Source: Syntrophaceae bacterium UBA1163 (GTDB lineage Bacteria > Desulfobacterota > BSN033 > UBA1163). Taken from it: a DNA stretch of 21,058 nt. Shown one piece after another: positions 1 to 7,744 of this stretch; position 1 is the stretch's first letter; each line of letters opens with the position of its first letter. Below the pieces are notes generated by a model. It was not told where the DNA came from. It saw nothing but the letters and a program-made list of their open reading frames with translations, and did no database searches. The stretch spans positions 1,756-22,813 of the forward strand of contig DBZJ01000119.1 of assembly GCA_002311635.1 (NCBI GenBank), written 5' to 3'. The translations under genes and the position numbers were made by a program.

Positions 1-315
1 GTGTGGATTGACTTTAAGGGCGACGAAAATTTCGAGGCTCTCAAGAAAGAATTATTTGAACGATATGGAAAGGCCCTTGAGTCTGAGGACCTGATGAAAA
101 AGATGGATAAAGGGGGAGGCAGGGAACCCTCTTCGATAGGCCATGCGGAGCGATTTTATGCCTGGTGGGGCAAGAATGCAGACATATCATTGTCCTATTC
201 CAAGGATCGACATGCGGGAACTCTTTATATCAACTCCAAGATGATCACTGAGGAGAGAAGAGCCTACGAAAAACAAAAGGAAAAGGAGAAGCGGCTAATG
301 GAGGGAGGATCCTGA
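1..315 (+). CDS. hypothetical protein, probably 5'-truncated by window edge
   Basis: An open frame runs from the first base (GTG at position 1) to TGA at 313-315, giving 104 residues. The frame is open at the window edge, so the true start may lie outside and the GTG may be internal. No signal peptide or membrane segment is visible. The protein is charged, with a Lys/Glu-rich C-terminal helix and a middle part containing FYAWWGKNADISLSYSKD, which suggests a small beta-rich domain. It reminds me of short periplasmic proteins of deltaproteobacteria, but I cannot name a family. The next gene starts 4 nt after the stop, so the two are probably co-transcribed. Confidence 0.6.
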   Translation: MWIDFKGDENFEALKKELFERYGKALESEDLMKKMDKGGGREPSSIGHAERFYAWWGKNADISLSYSKDRHAGTLYINSKMITEERRAYEKQKEKEKRLMEGGS

Positions 316-319
316 GGAC

Positions 320-742
320 ATGGGGGTGATGAGGAAGTCGATATCCATAGCTGTTTTAGCGATGGCAGCCGGCCTCTCAGGAATTTCCTCCTGCGCCACA
401 GTGCCGAATAAACCTCTTGTCCCCGGTGAGCTGAGGTTATTAAGTGTCGTTGTTCCGGAAAAGGACACGATCAAGCTCCATTTACCGTTTACAGTAGATT
501 TCAGCTTCGAGGCGGATGGCAAGCCGGAGGTGAGGGCAGCCTGTTTTACTCTCTCGGGAGATGGACCCCACTGTTCCAAAGTAACGTACGTGGACTACGG
601 GTCACCCGGAACGATCCAGGTACAGATTCGCACGAAAAATCCTGGTTCACGCCTTCTGGAGGGATATGTTCTCTATCTTCGAGATGGGAAAGTCGAGCCC
701 AGTAATGTGGTAAGCACCTATCTTCCTCTTATTTCTAAGTGA
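320..742 (+). CDS. small predicted lipoprotein, function unknown
   Basis: This 140-residue protein has a type II signal peptide: Arg-Lys at residues 5-6, a hydrophobic stretch, and the lipobox ISSC with Cys25 as the lipidated residue. The mature part is beta-strand-rich and has two further cysteines (AACFTLSGDGPHCSK) that could form a disulfide. The start at 320 has GGGAGGA about 10 nt upstream; an in-frame ATG at 329 would also keep the signal peptide. The gene begins 4 nt after the previous stop, so an operon is likely. No family was recognised. Export and lipidation are well supported; the function is unknown. Confidence 0.72.
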   Translation: MGVMRKSISIAVLAMAAGLSGISSCATVPNKPLVPGELRLLSVVVPEKDTIKLHLPFTVDFSFEADGKPEVRAACFTLSGDGPHCSKVTYVDYGSPGTIQVQIRTKNPGSRLLEGYVLYLRDGKVEPSNVVSTYLPLISK

Positions 743-1051
743 AAAATCTTTGGAGATTCTGTAACACCGCGTTTTTAAAAAGATGGTAGCGTCCTAATTT
801 GAGGATAAGGTCAAGTCATTTTGTGAGTTGTGATGACGAAAATTGCACATAAATGCCAAATCATCTCCAGGCTTCCAAGATAATGTTTTTAACTCCCTCA
901 ACCCGAATCTTTTAGTCAATGGCATATACCTTGTTTAATATATACGTGGCTTAAATGGTAAGAAGTGGGGTAATACCCCATTGTTTAAAAGTTTCTTGAA
1001 ATGATAAAAAAACTCGTAAGATCTCTAAAACAACACGGGAAGGACAATACC
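743..1051. other. AT-rich intergenic region upstream of the DUF2844 gene
   Basis: 309 bp without a convincing gene. It must carry the promoter of the DUF2844-DUF3443 pair, but no good -35/-10 pair was found. The one clear structure is the palindrome at 966-980. Confidence 0.5.
966..980. promoter_or_regulatory. 15-bp interrupted palindrome, candidate operator
   Basis: TGGGGTA-A-TACCCCA has two perfect 7-bp arms around a single A. It lies 71 bp upstream of the DUF2844 start in an otherwise AT-rich leader, which fits a dimeric regulator site. No T-run follows, so it is not a terminator. The regulator is unknown. Confidence 0.4.
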
Positions 1052-1534
1052 ATGAAGAAAAAAATACTCGTTCTGATTTTTTTCTTTGAGCTATTCATGC
1101 TCGCATCTTTAGGCGTCCGAGGGGCATGGGCCGCCCTGGGTGAATCCGTCGAATCCATCGAATCAGATGGCAAGATGCTCTCGGCGGTAAAAGTCACATC
1201 CAAACCCATGTCGACTGCCCGCGCCAATTACACCATTTATCAGCTCGAGTATGACGGGACCACTGTGCGAGAGTACGCCTCGCCATCGGGAATCGTGTTT
1301 GGCATCGCCTGGAACGGATTGGTCAATCCTGATCTTACGGCGCTTCTGGGCACTTATGCCAGTGAATATCACGAGGCCCTGAAACAGACGCCGCGGAAAT
1401 ACGGCGAAAGACATCTCGAGGTGAAGGCACCTCATGTGATCGTTCAGAAATGGGGACACATGAGGAATCTGCAGGGCCGGGCCTATGCGCCCGACCTTAT
1501 CCCAGCGGGGGTGAACGTTGATGAAATCAAATAG
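1052..1534 (+). CDS. DUF2844 family exported protein
   Basis: The protein has 160 residues from ATG 1052, which is preceded by GGAAGGA at 7-8 nt. An in-frame ATG at 1001 would place 17 polar residues before the signal peptide and is less likely. A Sec signal peptide (MKKK, hydrophobic core, cleavage near GAWA) leads into ALGESVESIESD. The motifs VREYASPSG, FGIAWNG, GHMRNLQGRAY and LIPAGVNVDEIK match the DUF2844 family as I remember it. DUF2844 proteins are often encoded next to DUF3443 proteins, and that pairing occurs here: the 3' end overlaps the next gene by 14 nt. The biochemical role is unknown; a periplasmic or surface location is inferred. Confidence 0.85.
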   Translation: MKKKILVLIFFFELFMLASLGVRGAWAALGESVESIESDGKMLSAVKVTSKPMSTARANYTIYQLEYDGTTVREYASPSGIVFGIAWNGLVNPDLTALLGTYASEYHEALKQTPRKYGERHLEVKAPHVIVQKWGHMRNLQGRAYAPDLIPAGVNVDEIK

Positions 1535-3416
1535 AATACCTTCTAAAACATTCCTTCAAGGGGGGCTGATCACGATCACCGTCGCGATCGTCCTGTTGAC
1601 CCTTGGGGTCAGCCAGGCAAATGCACAGGCCAACCTTGTCGAGACCTCTGTGACCAATCCACCTGCCACAACAACTGAGAAAGGACACTTCTGGGTAACC
1701 GATACGGTGCAAAACCAAGGGAACACCAACTCCAGCCCCTCTGTCACACAATACTATTTTTCTACAACAGGCACTAAGGATACAGGCATCCTTCTTTCAG
1801 GAAAGAGGTCCATAGGAATCCTCAAGCCAGGGCAAAGCTCGAGGGGGATGGCAATGGTAACCGTTCCTCTCCAAACTCCGATCGGAAATTACTACCTCCT
1901 TGCGTGTGCGAACGACACCAACTGTATTTCCTCGGCGAAGACGGCCCTGCTAACTGCCCCTGACCTTGTCGAAACATTGGTTTCCGATCCTCCGGGGTCG
2001 GTATCCACAGGAGACAGCTTCCCAGTGACCGATACGGTGCAGAATCACGGAAATAAAAGTGCTCCTACTTCTATTACCCGGTATTATCTTTCCTCAACCG
2101 GTGATAAGGATAGCGGTGCAATACTTCTTATCGGAAAAAGATCAATACCTTCGCTTACCTCTGGGAACACTTCCACAGGAACAGTGACAGTAGAAATCCC
2201 TTTCGGTATTCCGGAGGGTACATATTACTTCCTTGCCTGCGCTGACGATACGAATAAAATAGCCGAGAGCAACGAGGAGAACAATTGCAAAGCTTCATCG
2301 ACACAAGTTACCCTTCCTCTTCCTAATGTGCTGCAAATCACAGTCAACGGTTCACTTTGCTCGGCTAACTCATATCTCAACAAACCCTGTGTCAGAGTGG
2401 CCGTCTGTACCCCCAACACTACAAATTGCCAAACCATTGATGACATCCTGCTCGATACCGGAAGCTACGGTCTGAGAATCTTCAAACAGGCGCTCAAGGT
2501 CTCTCTTCAGCAGGAAATGATCGGTTCTGCTGCCCTTGCCGAATGTGTCCAGTTCGGAGACGGATCATCCGATTGGGGGCTCGTAGAAATAGGGGATATC
2601 ATCTTGGGAAACGAACCAGTCGTTAAGGTTCCCATACACGTCATCAATGCCGCATTTGGCATCCGTCCTCAACCCTGTAGCAATGCCGACACAAGTCCTG
2701 CAGAAGCCGGTTTCAATGGAATCCTCGGTGTGGGTCCTTTTGCCCCGGATTGCGGTCCGCAATGTACGAGCAATCCCCAAAATAGGCTCTATTACGCCTG
2801 CTCGGGTGGAATCTGCAGGGGAACTGCTGTTCCCCTTTCTAGTCAGGTCTCAAATCCAGTGGCGTCCCTTTCTATTGATAACAATGGAGTCATTGTTGAG
2901 ATCCCAGCTGTCCCTGCGGATGGATCGACATCGGTCGATGGACAGCTCCTGCTCGGGATCGGCACTCGTTCCAATAACATCCCTCCGGCCAGCGTGATCT
3001 CTTATCCTACGGATGAGAATGCCGAGTTTCAGACGATTTTCAACGGACAAACTTTGCAGAGTTTTCTTGATACCGGGTCGAATGGTCTCTTTTTCCCTGC
3101 TTTGTCCAGTCTCCCTGATTGCGGCTCTATCTATGGCCCTGACTATTCAGGCTGGTTCTGCCCCTCCTCTACGGTAGACTTATCTGCCACTAATCAGGGA
3201 GCCTCCGGCTCGCCGAGCGGTATGGTTCAGTTTGAGATTGGCAATTTCTATTCGCTCATAAACGATAACTTATCTAACAACGTCTTCCCGGACATCGGAG
3301 GGGGTTTCCCAGATGGGATCGACTGGGGTATTCCATTTCATCTGGGACGAGATGTCTATGTCGGCATCGAGAATACATCTTCCACATTGGGAACCGGACC
3401 TTACTGGGGATATTAA
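1521..3416 (+). CDS. DUF3443 family protein with two CARDB-like domains and two DTG motifs
   Basis: This is a 631-residue exported protein. ATG 1521 follows a GGGGG stretch and overlaps the end of the DUF2844 gene; a TTG at 1518 is the alternative. In numbering from TTG, a signal peptide covers about 1-36. Two related CARDB-like repeats follow at about 40-145 and 148-262, each containing VTDTVQN, a YYxSTTG-type strand and YYxLACA/D. The rest (270-632) is the DUF3443 region. It holds DILLDTGSYGLRI (DTG 313-315), FNGILGVG (399-406), FLDTGSNGLFF (DTG 518-520) and LGRDVYVG near the C-terminus. Two DTG motifs, with a pepsin-like FxGILG motif between them, suggest a bilobed aspartic-protease fold; that is my inference, and catalysis is not shown. 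Many cysteines fit an oxidising extracytoplasmic location. Translational coupling to DUF2844 suggests joint function. Confidence 0.85.
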   Translation: MKSNRIPSKTFLQGGLITITVAIVLLTLGVSQANAQANLVETSVTNPPATTTEKGHFWVTDTVQNQGNTNSSPSVTQYYFSTTGTKDTGILLSGKRSIGILKPGQSSRGMAMVTVPLQTPIGNYYLLACANDTNCISSAKTALLTAPDLVETLVSDPPGSVSTGDSFPVTDTVQNHGNKSAPTSITRYYLSSTGDKDSGAILLIGKRSIPSLTSGNTSTGTVTVEIPFGIPEGTYYFLACADDTNKIAESNEENNCKASSTQVTLPLPNVLQITVNGSLCSANSYLNKPCVRVAVCTPNTTNCQTIDDILLDTGSYGLRIFKQALKVSLQQEMIGSAALAECVQFGDGSSDWGLVEIGDIILGNEPVVKVPIHVINAAFGIRPQPCSNADTSPAEAGFNGILGVGPFAPDCGPQCTSNPQNRLYYACSGGICRGTAVPLSSQVSNPVASLSIDNNGVIVEIPAVPADGSTSVDGQLLLGIGTRSNNIPPASVISYPTDENAEFQTIFNGQTLQSFLDTGSNGLFFPALSSLPDCGSIYGPDYSGWFCPSSTVDLSATNQGASGSPSGMVQFEIGNFYSLINDNLSNNVFPDIGGGFPDGIDWGIPFHLGRDVYVGIENTSSTLGTGPYWGY

Positions 3417-3432
3417 GTGTCAGGAGGATATG

Positions 3433-4560
3433 ATGGCAACGGATATTTACGAGGGACTGGCTCAGCATCTGGATGGTTTACCGGGGGGATTCCCACGCAC
3501 TGAGAGCGGTGTAGAAATTCGCATTCTACGCCGGCTCTTTACCTCCGAGTTTGCCAAACTGGCCGTGCATCTGACACTGATCCCGGAGGAACCCCGGGTG
3601 ATTGCCCGCCGCGCCAAGATTCCTGTCGAGGAGGCCGCACAGCGATTGGAAGAGATGTTCAAGAAGGGCCTTATTGTTGGCGTCTATCCAAAGAATAAAC
3701 CACCTTTATACATGGCCCTACAGTTCCTCGTGGGCTTCTGGGAGTCGCAAGTGGACAGGCTGGATCGTGAACTCGTCCAAGACTTCGAGGAGTACCTACC
3801 CTCCTATAACAACATCGGCATTAGCCAGGTGGCGGGCCAATTGCGCACGATCCCTGTTGGAAAGAGCATCAGTACCCAGGCGGAGGTAATGCTTTACGAG
3901 CGGGCCGAGGAGCTGGTGCGCGCTCACAAGACTTTTGCCGTATCCAATTGCATCTGCAGACAGGAGATGCGCATCATGGGAAAGGGTTGTGACAAGCCCG
4001 AGGAGAGTTGCCTGAGCTTCGGCACAGCCGCAAAAACCGTCGTGCGCACGGACCGGGGCCGAGCCATCAGCCAGGAAGAAGCCTTAGCGATACTCCGCCG
4101 CGCCGAGGAGGCCGGGCTGGTGCTGCAACCAGCCAATGCAAAGAAGGTTCTTTTCATCTGCACCTGCTGCGGCTGCTGCTGCGGCGTGCTTCGCGGTCTT
4201 AAGCGCGACCCGAAGCCGGCCAGTCTGGTATCCACCCCTTTTGTGGCGAGCCTCAATCCTGGCACATGCAAAGGTTGCGGCGTTTGCATCAAGCGCTGCC
4301 AGATGGAAGCCATCTCGCTGGCCGACAAAAAAGCGGTCCTGGATCTGAACCGGTGCATCGGCTGCGGGCTGTGTGTCAATACCTGTCCCACGGACTCCCT
4401 CTCTCTACTGCGCAAGCCGAAGGCAAAACAGCCCTATGTGCCCAGGGACATCATCGAGACCCATATCAAGCTGGGAAAAACCCACGGCAAGCTTGGCATC
4501 GGTAAGATGGTGGGCATGCAGGTCAGGTCCAAGTTGGACCGGCTATTGGCCTCTAAATAG
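3433..4560 (+). CDS. 4Fe-4S dicluster ferredoxin-domain protein with extra Cys motifs
   Basis: 375 residues from ATG 3433, with AGGAGG 5 nt upstream; ATG 3430 is too close to that site. The frame is open upstream over the end of the DUF3443 gene, but without a ribosome site. The N-terminal half (about 30-90) looks like a winged helix (VIARRAKIPVEEAAQRLEEM). A first cysteine group lies at C173, C175, C186 and C193, followed by the very unusual run CTCCGCCC at 243-250. Two standard 4Fe-4S ferredoxin motifs follow: C279/282/285/289 and C308/311/314/318. No signal peptide or transmembrane helix is seen, so it should be a cytoplasmic electron-transfer protein. The partner is unknown, since no oxidoreductase subunit is adjacent. 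The gene lies 16 nt after the DUF3443 stop and could be co-transcribed. Confidence 0.82.
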   Translation: MATDIYEGLAQHLDGLPGGFPRTESGVEIRILRRLFTSEFAKLAVHLTLIPEEPRVIARRAKIPVEEAAQRLEEMFKKGLIVGVYPKNKPPLYMALQFLVGFWESQVDRLDRELVQDFEEYLPSYNNIGISQVAGQLRTIPVGKSISTQAEVMLYERAEELVRAHKTFAVSNCICRQEMRIMGKGCDKPEESCLSFGTAAKTVVRTDRGRAISQEEALAILRRAEEAGLVLQPANAKKVLFICTCCGCCCGVLRGLKRDPKPASLVSTPFVASLNPGTCKGCGVCIKRCQMEAISLADKKAVLDLNRCIGCGLCVNTCPTDSLSLLRKPKAKQPYVPRDIIETHIKLGKTHGKLGIGKMVGMQVRSKLDRLLASK

Positions 4561-4570
4561 ACCCCGACCA

Positions 4571-5614
4571 TCACCCTTCAAGTCTTTCAAAGATATCTTT
4601 AAAAACCGGGAGAAGCTCAACGAAAGCCTTTCTCAGATCGGGGTCGAAGTGTTCGGGAGACGTCCTTCCATCGCCCTCCACAATGATCTTCACTGCCACG
4701 TCGTGCTCCAAAGAGGATTTGTATGGCCTTCTGCCTCGAAGGGCATCATACTGGTCAACGATATTCATGATTCTTCCTGCCAAAGGGATTTCTTCCCCCC
4801 TAAGGCCGCGCGGATATCCGGTGCCGTCCCACCTTTCATGGTGACTCAGCGCAATTATCTCAGCCATCTGAAGATACTTCGATTTCGAATCATGGAGGAT
4901 ATCGGCTCCGATGAGGGTATGCGTTTTTACCAGAGCAAATTCTTGTGGAGTGAGCTTCGTACTCTTCAGCAGGATCTCGAGGGGAATCCCCACCTTGCCT
5001 ATATCATGCATGGGGCTGGCATATAGAATGGTCTCCTGGTCTTCTTCCGACCATCCGAGGTATTTTGCCATCTGTTGACAGTAATGGCCAACTCTGCGGA
5101 TATGAGTCGCTGTTTCTTCATCCTTATATTCTGCCACCGTTGTCAGCCTGATGATGGTATCGATATATCCCTCCCGTATCTGCCTTATTTTTTCCTCCAC
5201 TTCTCTCTTGAGCATCTCGTTATGGTTGCTCAGGAAATCCTCGAATTCCTTTATTCTGAGCAGGTTTCTAATTCTTGCGATCAGCTCCGGTCTGTCGATC
5301 GGTTTTGTAAGAAAATCGTTTGCGCCTGCCGAAAGTCCTTTAATTCTCAGTTCCCTGTCCGTCGACCCGGTGATGAGGACGACGGGGATGTGGCGCGTGG
5401 ACGGGTCATCCTTCACCTTCTTGCAAACCTCCAGGCCATCCATTTCAGGCATCATGACATCGAGCAATATCAGATCCGGTCTGTCGGTTTTTACCTTTTC
5501 GATAGCCTCTATTCCATTCGCCGCAGTGGCATACTGGTAGTCCTGTTTTTCCAAGACAGCACTTAAATACTTCCGAAGAACCGGATCGTCGTCTGCGATA
5601 AGGATCTTGGGCAT
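4571..5614 (-). CDS. REC-HD-GYP response regulator, predicted c-di-GMP phosphodiesterase
   Basis: The protein has 347 residues. REC domain 1-120: acidic pocket DDD (8-10), phosphoacceptor D52 in LLLDVMMPEMDG-type context, and K104 in TKPID. A coiled linker (about 125-150) leads to an HD-GYP domain (150-347) with HD at 203-204 (MHDIGKVGIP), HHERWDGTGYP at 258-268 and DQYDAL at 287-292. All key metal and GYP residues are present, so c-di-GMP hydrolysis controlled by phosphorylation is expected (RpfG type). ATG is preceded by GGAAGGAG. Its histidine kinase is not in the window. The gene converges on the Fe-S gene with only a 10-bp gap and no visible terminator. A sigma70-like promoter lies upstream. 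Confidence 0.93.
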   Translation of the reverse strand: MPKILIADDDPVLRKYLSAVLEKQDYQYATAANGIEAIEKVKTDRPDLILLDVMMPEMDGLEVCKKVKDDPSTRHIPVVLITGSTDRELRIKGLSAGANDFLTKPIDRPELIARIRNLLRIKEFEDFLSNHNEMLKREVEEKIRQIREGYIDTIIRLTTVAEYKDEETATHIRRVGHYCQQMAKYLGWSEEDQETILYASPMHDIGKVGIPLEILLKSTKLTPQEFALVKTHTLIGADILHDSKSKYLQMAEIIALSHHERWDGTGYPRGLRGEEIPLAGRIMNIVDQYDALRGRRPYKSSLEHDVAVKIIVEGDGRTSPEHFDPDLRKAFVELLPVFKDIFERLEG

Positions 5615-5689
5615 TCTTTCTCCTTCCAGAGTGTGCTACCGTCGGTTAAAGTTTTGGGCAAGTTTAAAAAACCTTTCTGAACAGGTCGT

Positions 5690-5719
5690 AATATACGCAA
5701 AATCTCTTTCCTATGTCAA
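5690..5719 (-). promoter_or_regulatory. sigma70-type promoter of the REC-HD-GYP gene
   Basis: On the minus strand, a perfect -35 TTGACA (5714-5719) and -10 TATATT (5690-5695) are separated by 18 bp. The predicted transcript starts near 5683 and has a leader of about 70 nt before the ATG at 5614. Confidence 0.7.
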
Positions 5720-6102
5720 GATAAGGATCAATCGTTTTGATCTACCATAGATCCCCTTCCGACGTTCCACGAAATCACCGCATTCCCTTCGGTCTAAAAA
5801 TACCGTCCCCCTCCAACAAAAATACAGTGTTTGCCCTATTCATTTGGCAACTCTGCAACTGATAATTTATTTGTACGTAGACGTGTCGTTTCGGGATAGT
5901 GTTGCATTGTGAAACCCGAGTTGTTTGGTTGGATATGCAAAGACGGTCGAGACACCACAGTCCCAGGAGATAGAAACAGCAGCCCCTATCCCTACGTAAA
6001 GAAAAGAGTGAAAGAGGGTCCGTTGGCAGGCAATAGGATCTTGAGAGGGAGGAGAATTAGTCTCAGGTTCTGAAACATTCCGTGAAAAGGAGGTAAGGAG
6101 AA
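5720..6102. other. intergenic region upstream of the dihaem cytochrome gene
   Basis: Apart from the divergent promoter on its left side, I see no gene, repeat or RNA here. The last 20 bases contain AAGGAGG and AAGGAG, a strong ribosome site for the cytochrome gene. No convincing plus-strand promoter was found. Confidence 0.45.
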
Positions 6103-7503
6103 ATGTCAAAGGCGATAAAATACTTCGGATTGGCAACCGGTGCTCTGTTATTGGTTATTGTATCCATCTCCACTTTCGCCCAATCTCCACTAAGAGGAGA
6201 GTCGAGTTATTCCCCCGTGGTAATCAAAGAGAGTTTTGAATCGATCATGGCCCGCATGAAAGCGGCAAAGCCGGAGGTGATGAAGCGTCAGATGGATTTG
6301 CTTGCTGAACGCTATGATTTGAGCAATCGTCCGGCTGTGGGTGTGACAATGTCTCGTGGAAAGCCAGTCCAGGAAGGTGTTCGTATCAAACTTCCCGTGG
6401 GGATGACCCGGGAAACATTGGCTGGAATGAGTCCAGAGGAAATTCGCGAGAAGAACTTATTCCCGGCAGGTTTCCTTCCTCTCCCGCACCCTCATCACGC
6501 TGAAGGAGGCATGGTCTTCCCTAAGTTCCATATTGAGGAAATCAAGAGGCAAGAAAGTCGGGATCTCACCCGCTTTGACCTGGATTTTGACTTGCCAGAT
6601 CATTTTCTTCCTGAATTTCCGGCACCCATTTACCTGACGACACGTCCAGACCTCGGAGATGTCTCGCAGGGCAAGCTGGTCACGATCGATAATTACTACG
6701 AACTGTTCAATGGAATTCTGAACCCCAAACAGATTGAAGGCCTGAGGCTATTGCTTACCCCGTTTCCACAACAGCAGTTCAACCAAACCGAGGACCGGCG
6801 ATCTGAGCGTCCAAGCCTTGGGGTCGCCTGTTTTGACTGCCATGCAAACGGACATACCAATGCTTCGACGCACCTCGTTGGGGATATCCGGCCCCAGGAG
6901 TTTCGACATCGTCTTGACACTCCGAGTCTTCGTGGTGTAAACATTCAGCGGCTGTTTGGGTCCCAGCGGGCACTGAAGTCTGTAGAAGATTTTACCGAAT
7001 TTGAACAAAGGGCTGCCTATTTTGACGGTGATCCGGTGATTGCCACGAAGAAGGGCGTGAACATCCTTGAACGAGGGAGCCAGGTCCATTTCATGGCGGA
7101 GTTCCAGGAATTGCTGGACTTCCCTCCGGCTCCCAAGCTTGGGATCGACGGAAGGCTTGATCCGAAGAAGGCAACTCCGTCGGAGATGAGGGGACAGGAG
7201 GTTTTCTTTGGCAAGGCAAGATGTGCAGGCTGTCATCCGGCACCGTACTACACCGACAATCTCATGCATAACCTAAAGACAGAGCGTTTCTATAAACCGC
7301 GGATGATTAATGGTCGTATGGCAAGCGCGGACGGCCCGATCAAGACCTTTCCATTGCGAGGTATTAAAGATTCTCCTCCTTATTTGCATGACGGAAGGCT
7401 TCTTACGCTGGAAGATACCGTGGAGTTTTTCAATTTGATTCTTGAACGCGGGCTCAGCGCTGAGGAGAAAAGAGATTTGGTGGAATTTATGAGATCACTT
7501 TGA
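6103..7503 (+). CDS. exported dihaem cytochrome c, MauG/CcpA (cytochrome c peroxidase-like) family
   Basis: The protein has 466 residues. A Sec signal peptide (about 1-26, ending TFAQ) is followed by a long region without haem motifs (27-235), and then by two haem c motifs: CFDCH (243-247) and CAGCH (374-378). The end, with FPLRGIKDSPPYLHDGR and LEDTVEFFN, is typical of the C-terminal haem domain of bacterial dihaem peroxidases and MauG-like proteins. Expected location is the periplasm and the likely role is peroxide reduction or another haem-based oxidation. The N-terminal extension of about 210 residues before the first haem is longer than in classical CcpA. ATG 6103 has a strong ribosome site. 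The gene stands alone, with a hairpin about 100 nt downstream. Confidence 0.85.
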   Translation: MSKAIKYFGLATGALLLVIVSISTFAQSPLRGESSYSPVVIKESFESIMARMKAAKPEVMKRQMDLLAERYDLSNRPAVGVTMSRGKPVQEGVRIKLPVGMTRETLAGMSPEEIREKNLFPAGFLPLPHPHHAEGGMVFPKFHIEEIKRQESRDLTRFDLDFDLPDHFLPEFPAPIYLTTRPDLGDVSQGKLVTIDNYYELFNGILNPKQIEGLRLLLTPFPQQQFNQTEDRRSERPSLGVACFDCHANGHTNASTHLVGDIRPQEFRHRLDTPSLRGVNIQRLFGSQRALKSVEDFTEFEQRAAYFDGDPVIATKKGVNILERGSQVHFMAEFQELLDFPPAPKLGIDGRLDPKKATPSEMRGQEVFFGKARCAGCHPAPYYTDNLMHNLKTERFYKPRMINGRMASADGPIKTFPLRGIKDSPPYLHDGRLLTLEDTVEFFNLILERGLSAEEKRDLVEFMRSL

Positions 7504-7600
7504 CCAATGTGGAATCGGGTTTCCACCTCCAAAGGCCCCTTATATCTCCTCAGGGGACGGGAAAGGCCAAAGTCATTCCCCGCCGGATAAAAATTGCAAT

Positions 7601-7624
7601 AGGGCGAGACATCTCTCTCGCCCT
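7601..7624. terminator. hairpin downstream of the dihaem cytochrome gene
   Basis: Perfect 9-bp stem AGGGCGAGA/TCTCGCCCT with a 6-nt loop. On the plus strand only TTT ends the stem and follows, so it is a weak intrinsic terminator or an RNA-stabilising 3' hairpin. It could also act on read-through from the minus-strand gene at 7745. Confidence 0.55.
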
Positions 7625-7698
7625 TTCCATGATGCCCATTTCTACCAGCGGTCAACTTTCTGTTTGAGAATCAGAATTCAATCGGGAATTGGACAAAA

Positions 7699-7727
7699 AG
7701 AAGAAGGACCACATGGGTCCTTCTTCT
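7699..7727 (-). terminator. rho-independent terminator of the DUF4124 gene
   Basis: 12-bp perfect stem AGAAGAAGGACC/GGTCCTTCTTCT with a 5-nt loop. On the minus strand it is followed by TTTTTG. It begins 17 nt past the stop of the minus-strand gene at 7745. Confidence 0.85.
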
Positions 7728-7744
7728 GCTGTTCGTGCTTTAGC

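Noticed and set aside
3313..3432. N-terminal extension of the Fe-S protein by 40 residues
   Set aside because: It overlaps the DUF3443 C-terminus in another frame and has no ribosome site, while ATG 3433 follows AGGAGG.
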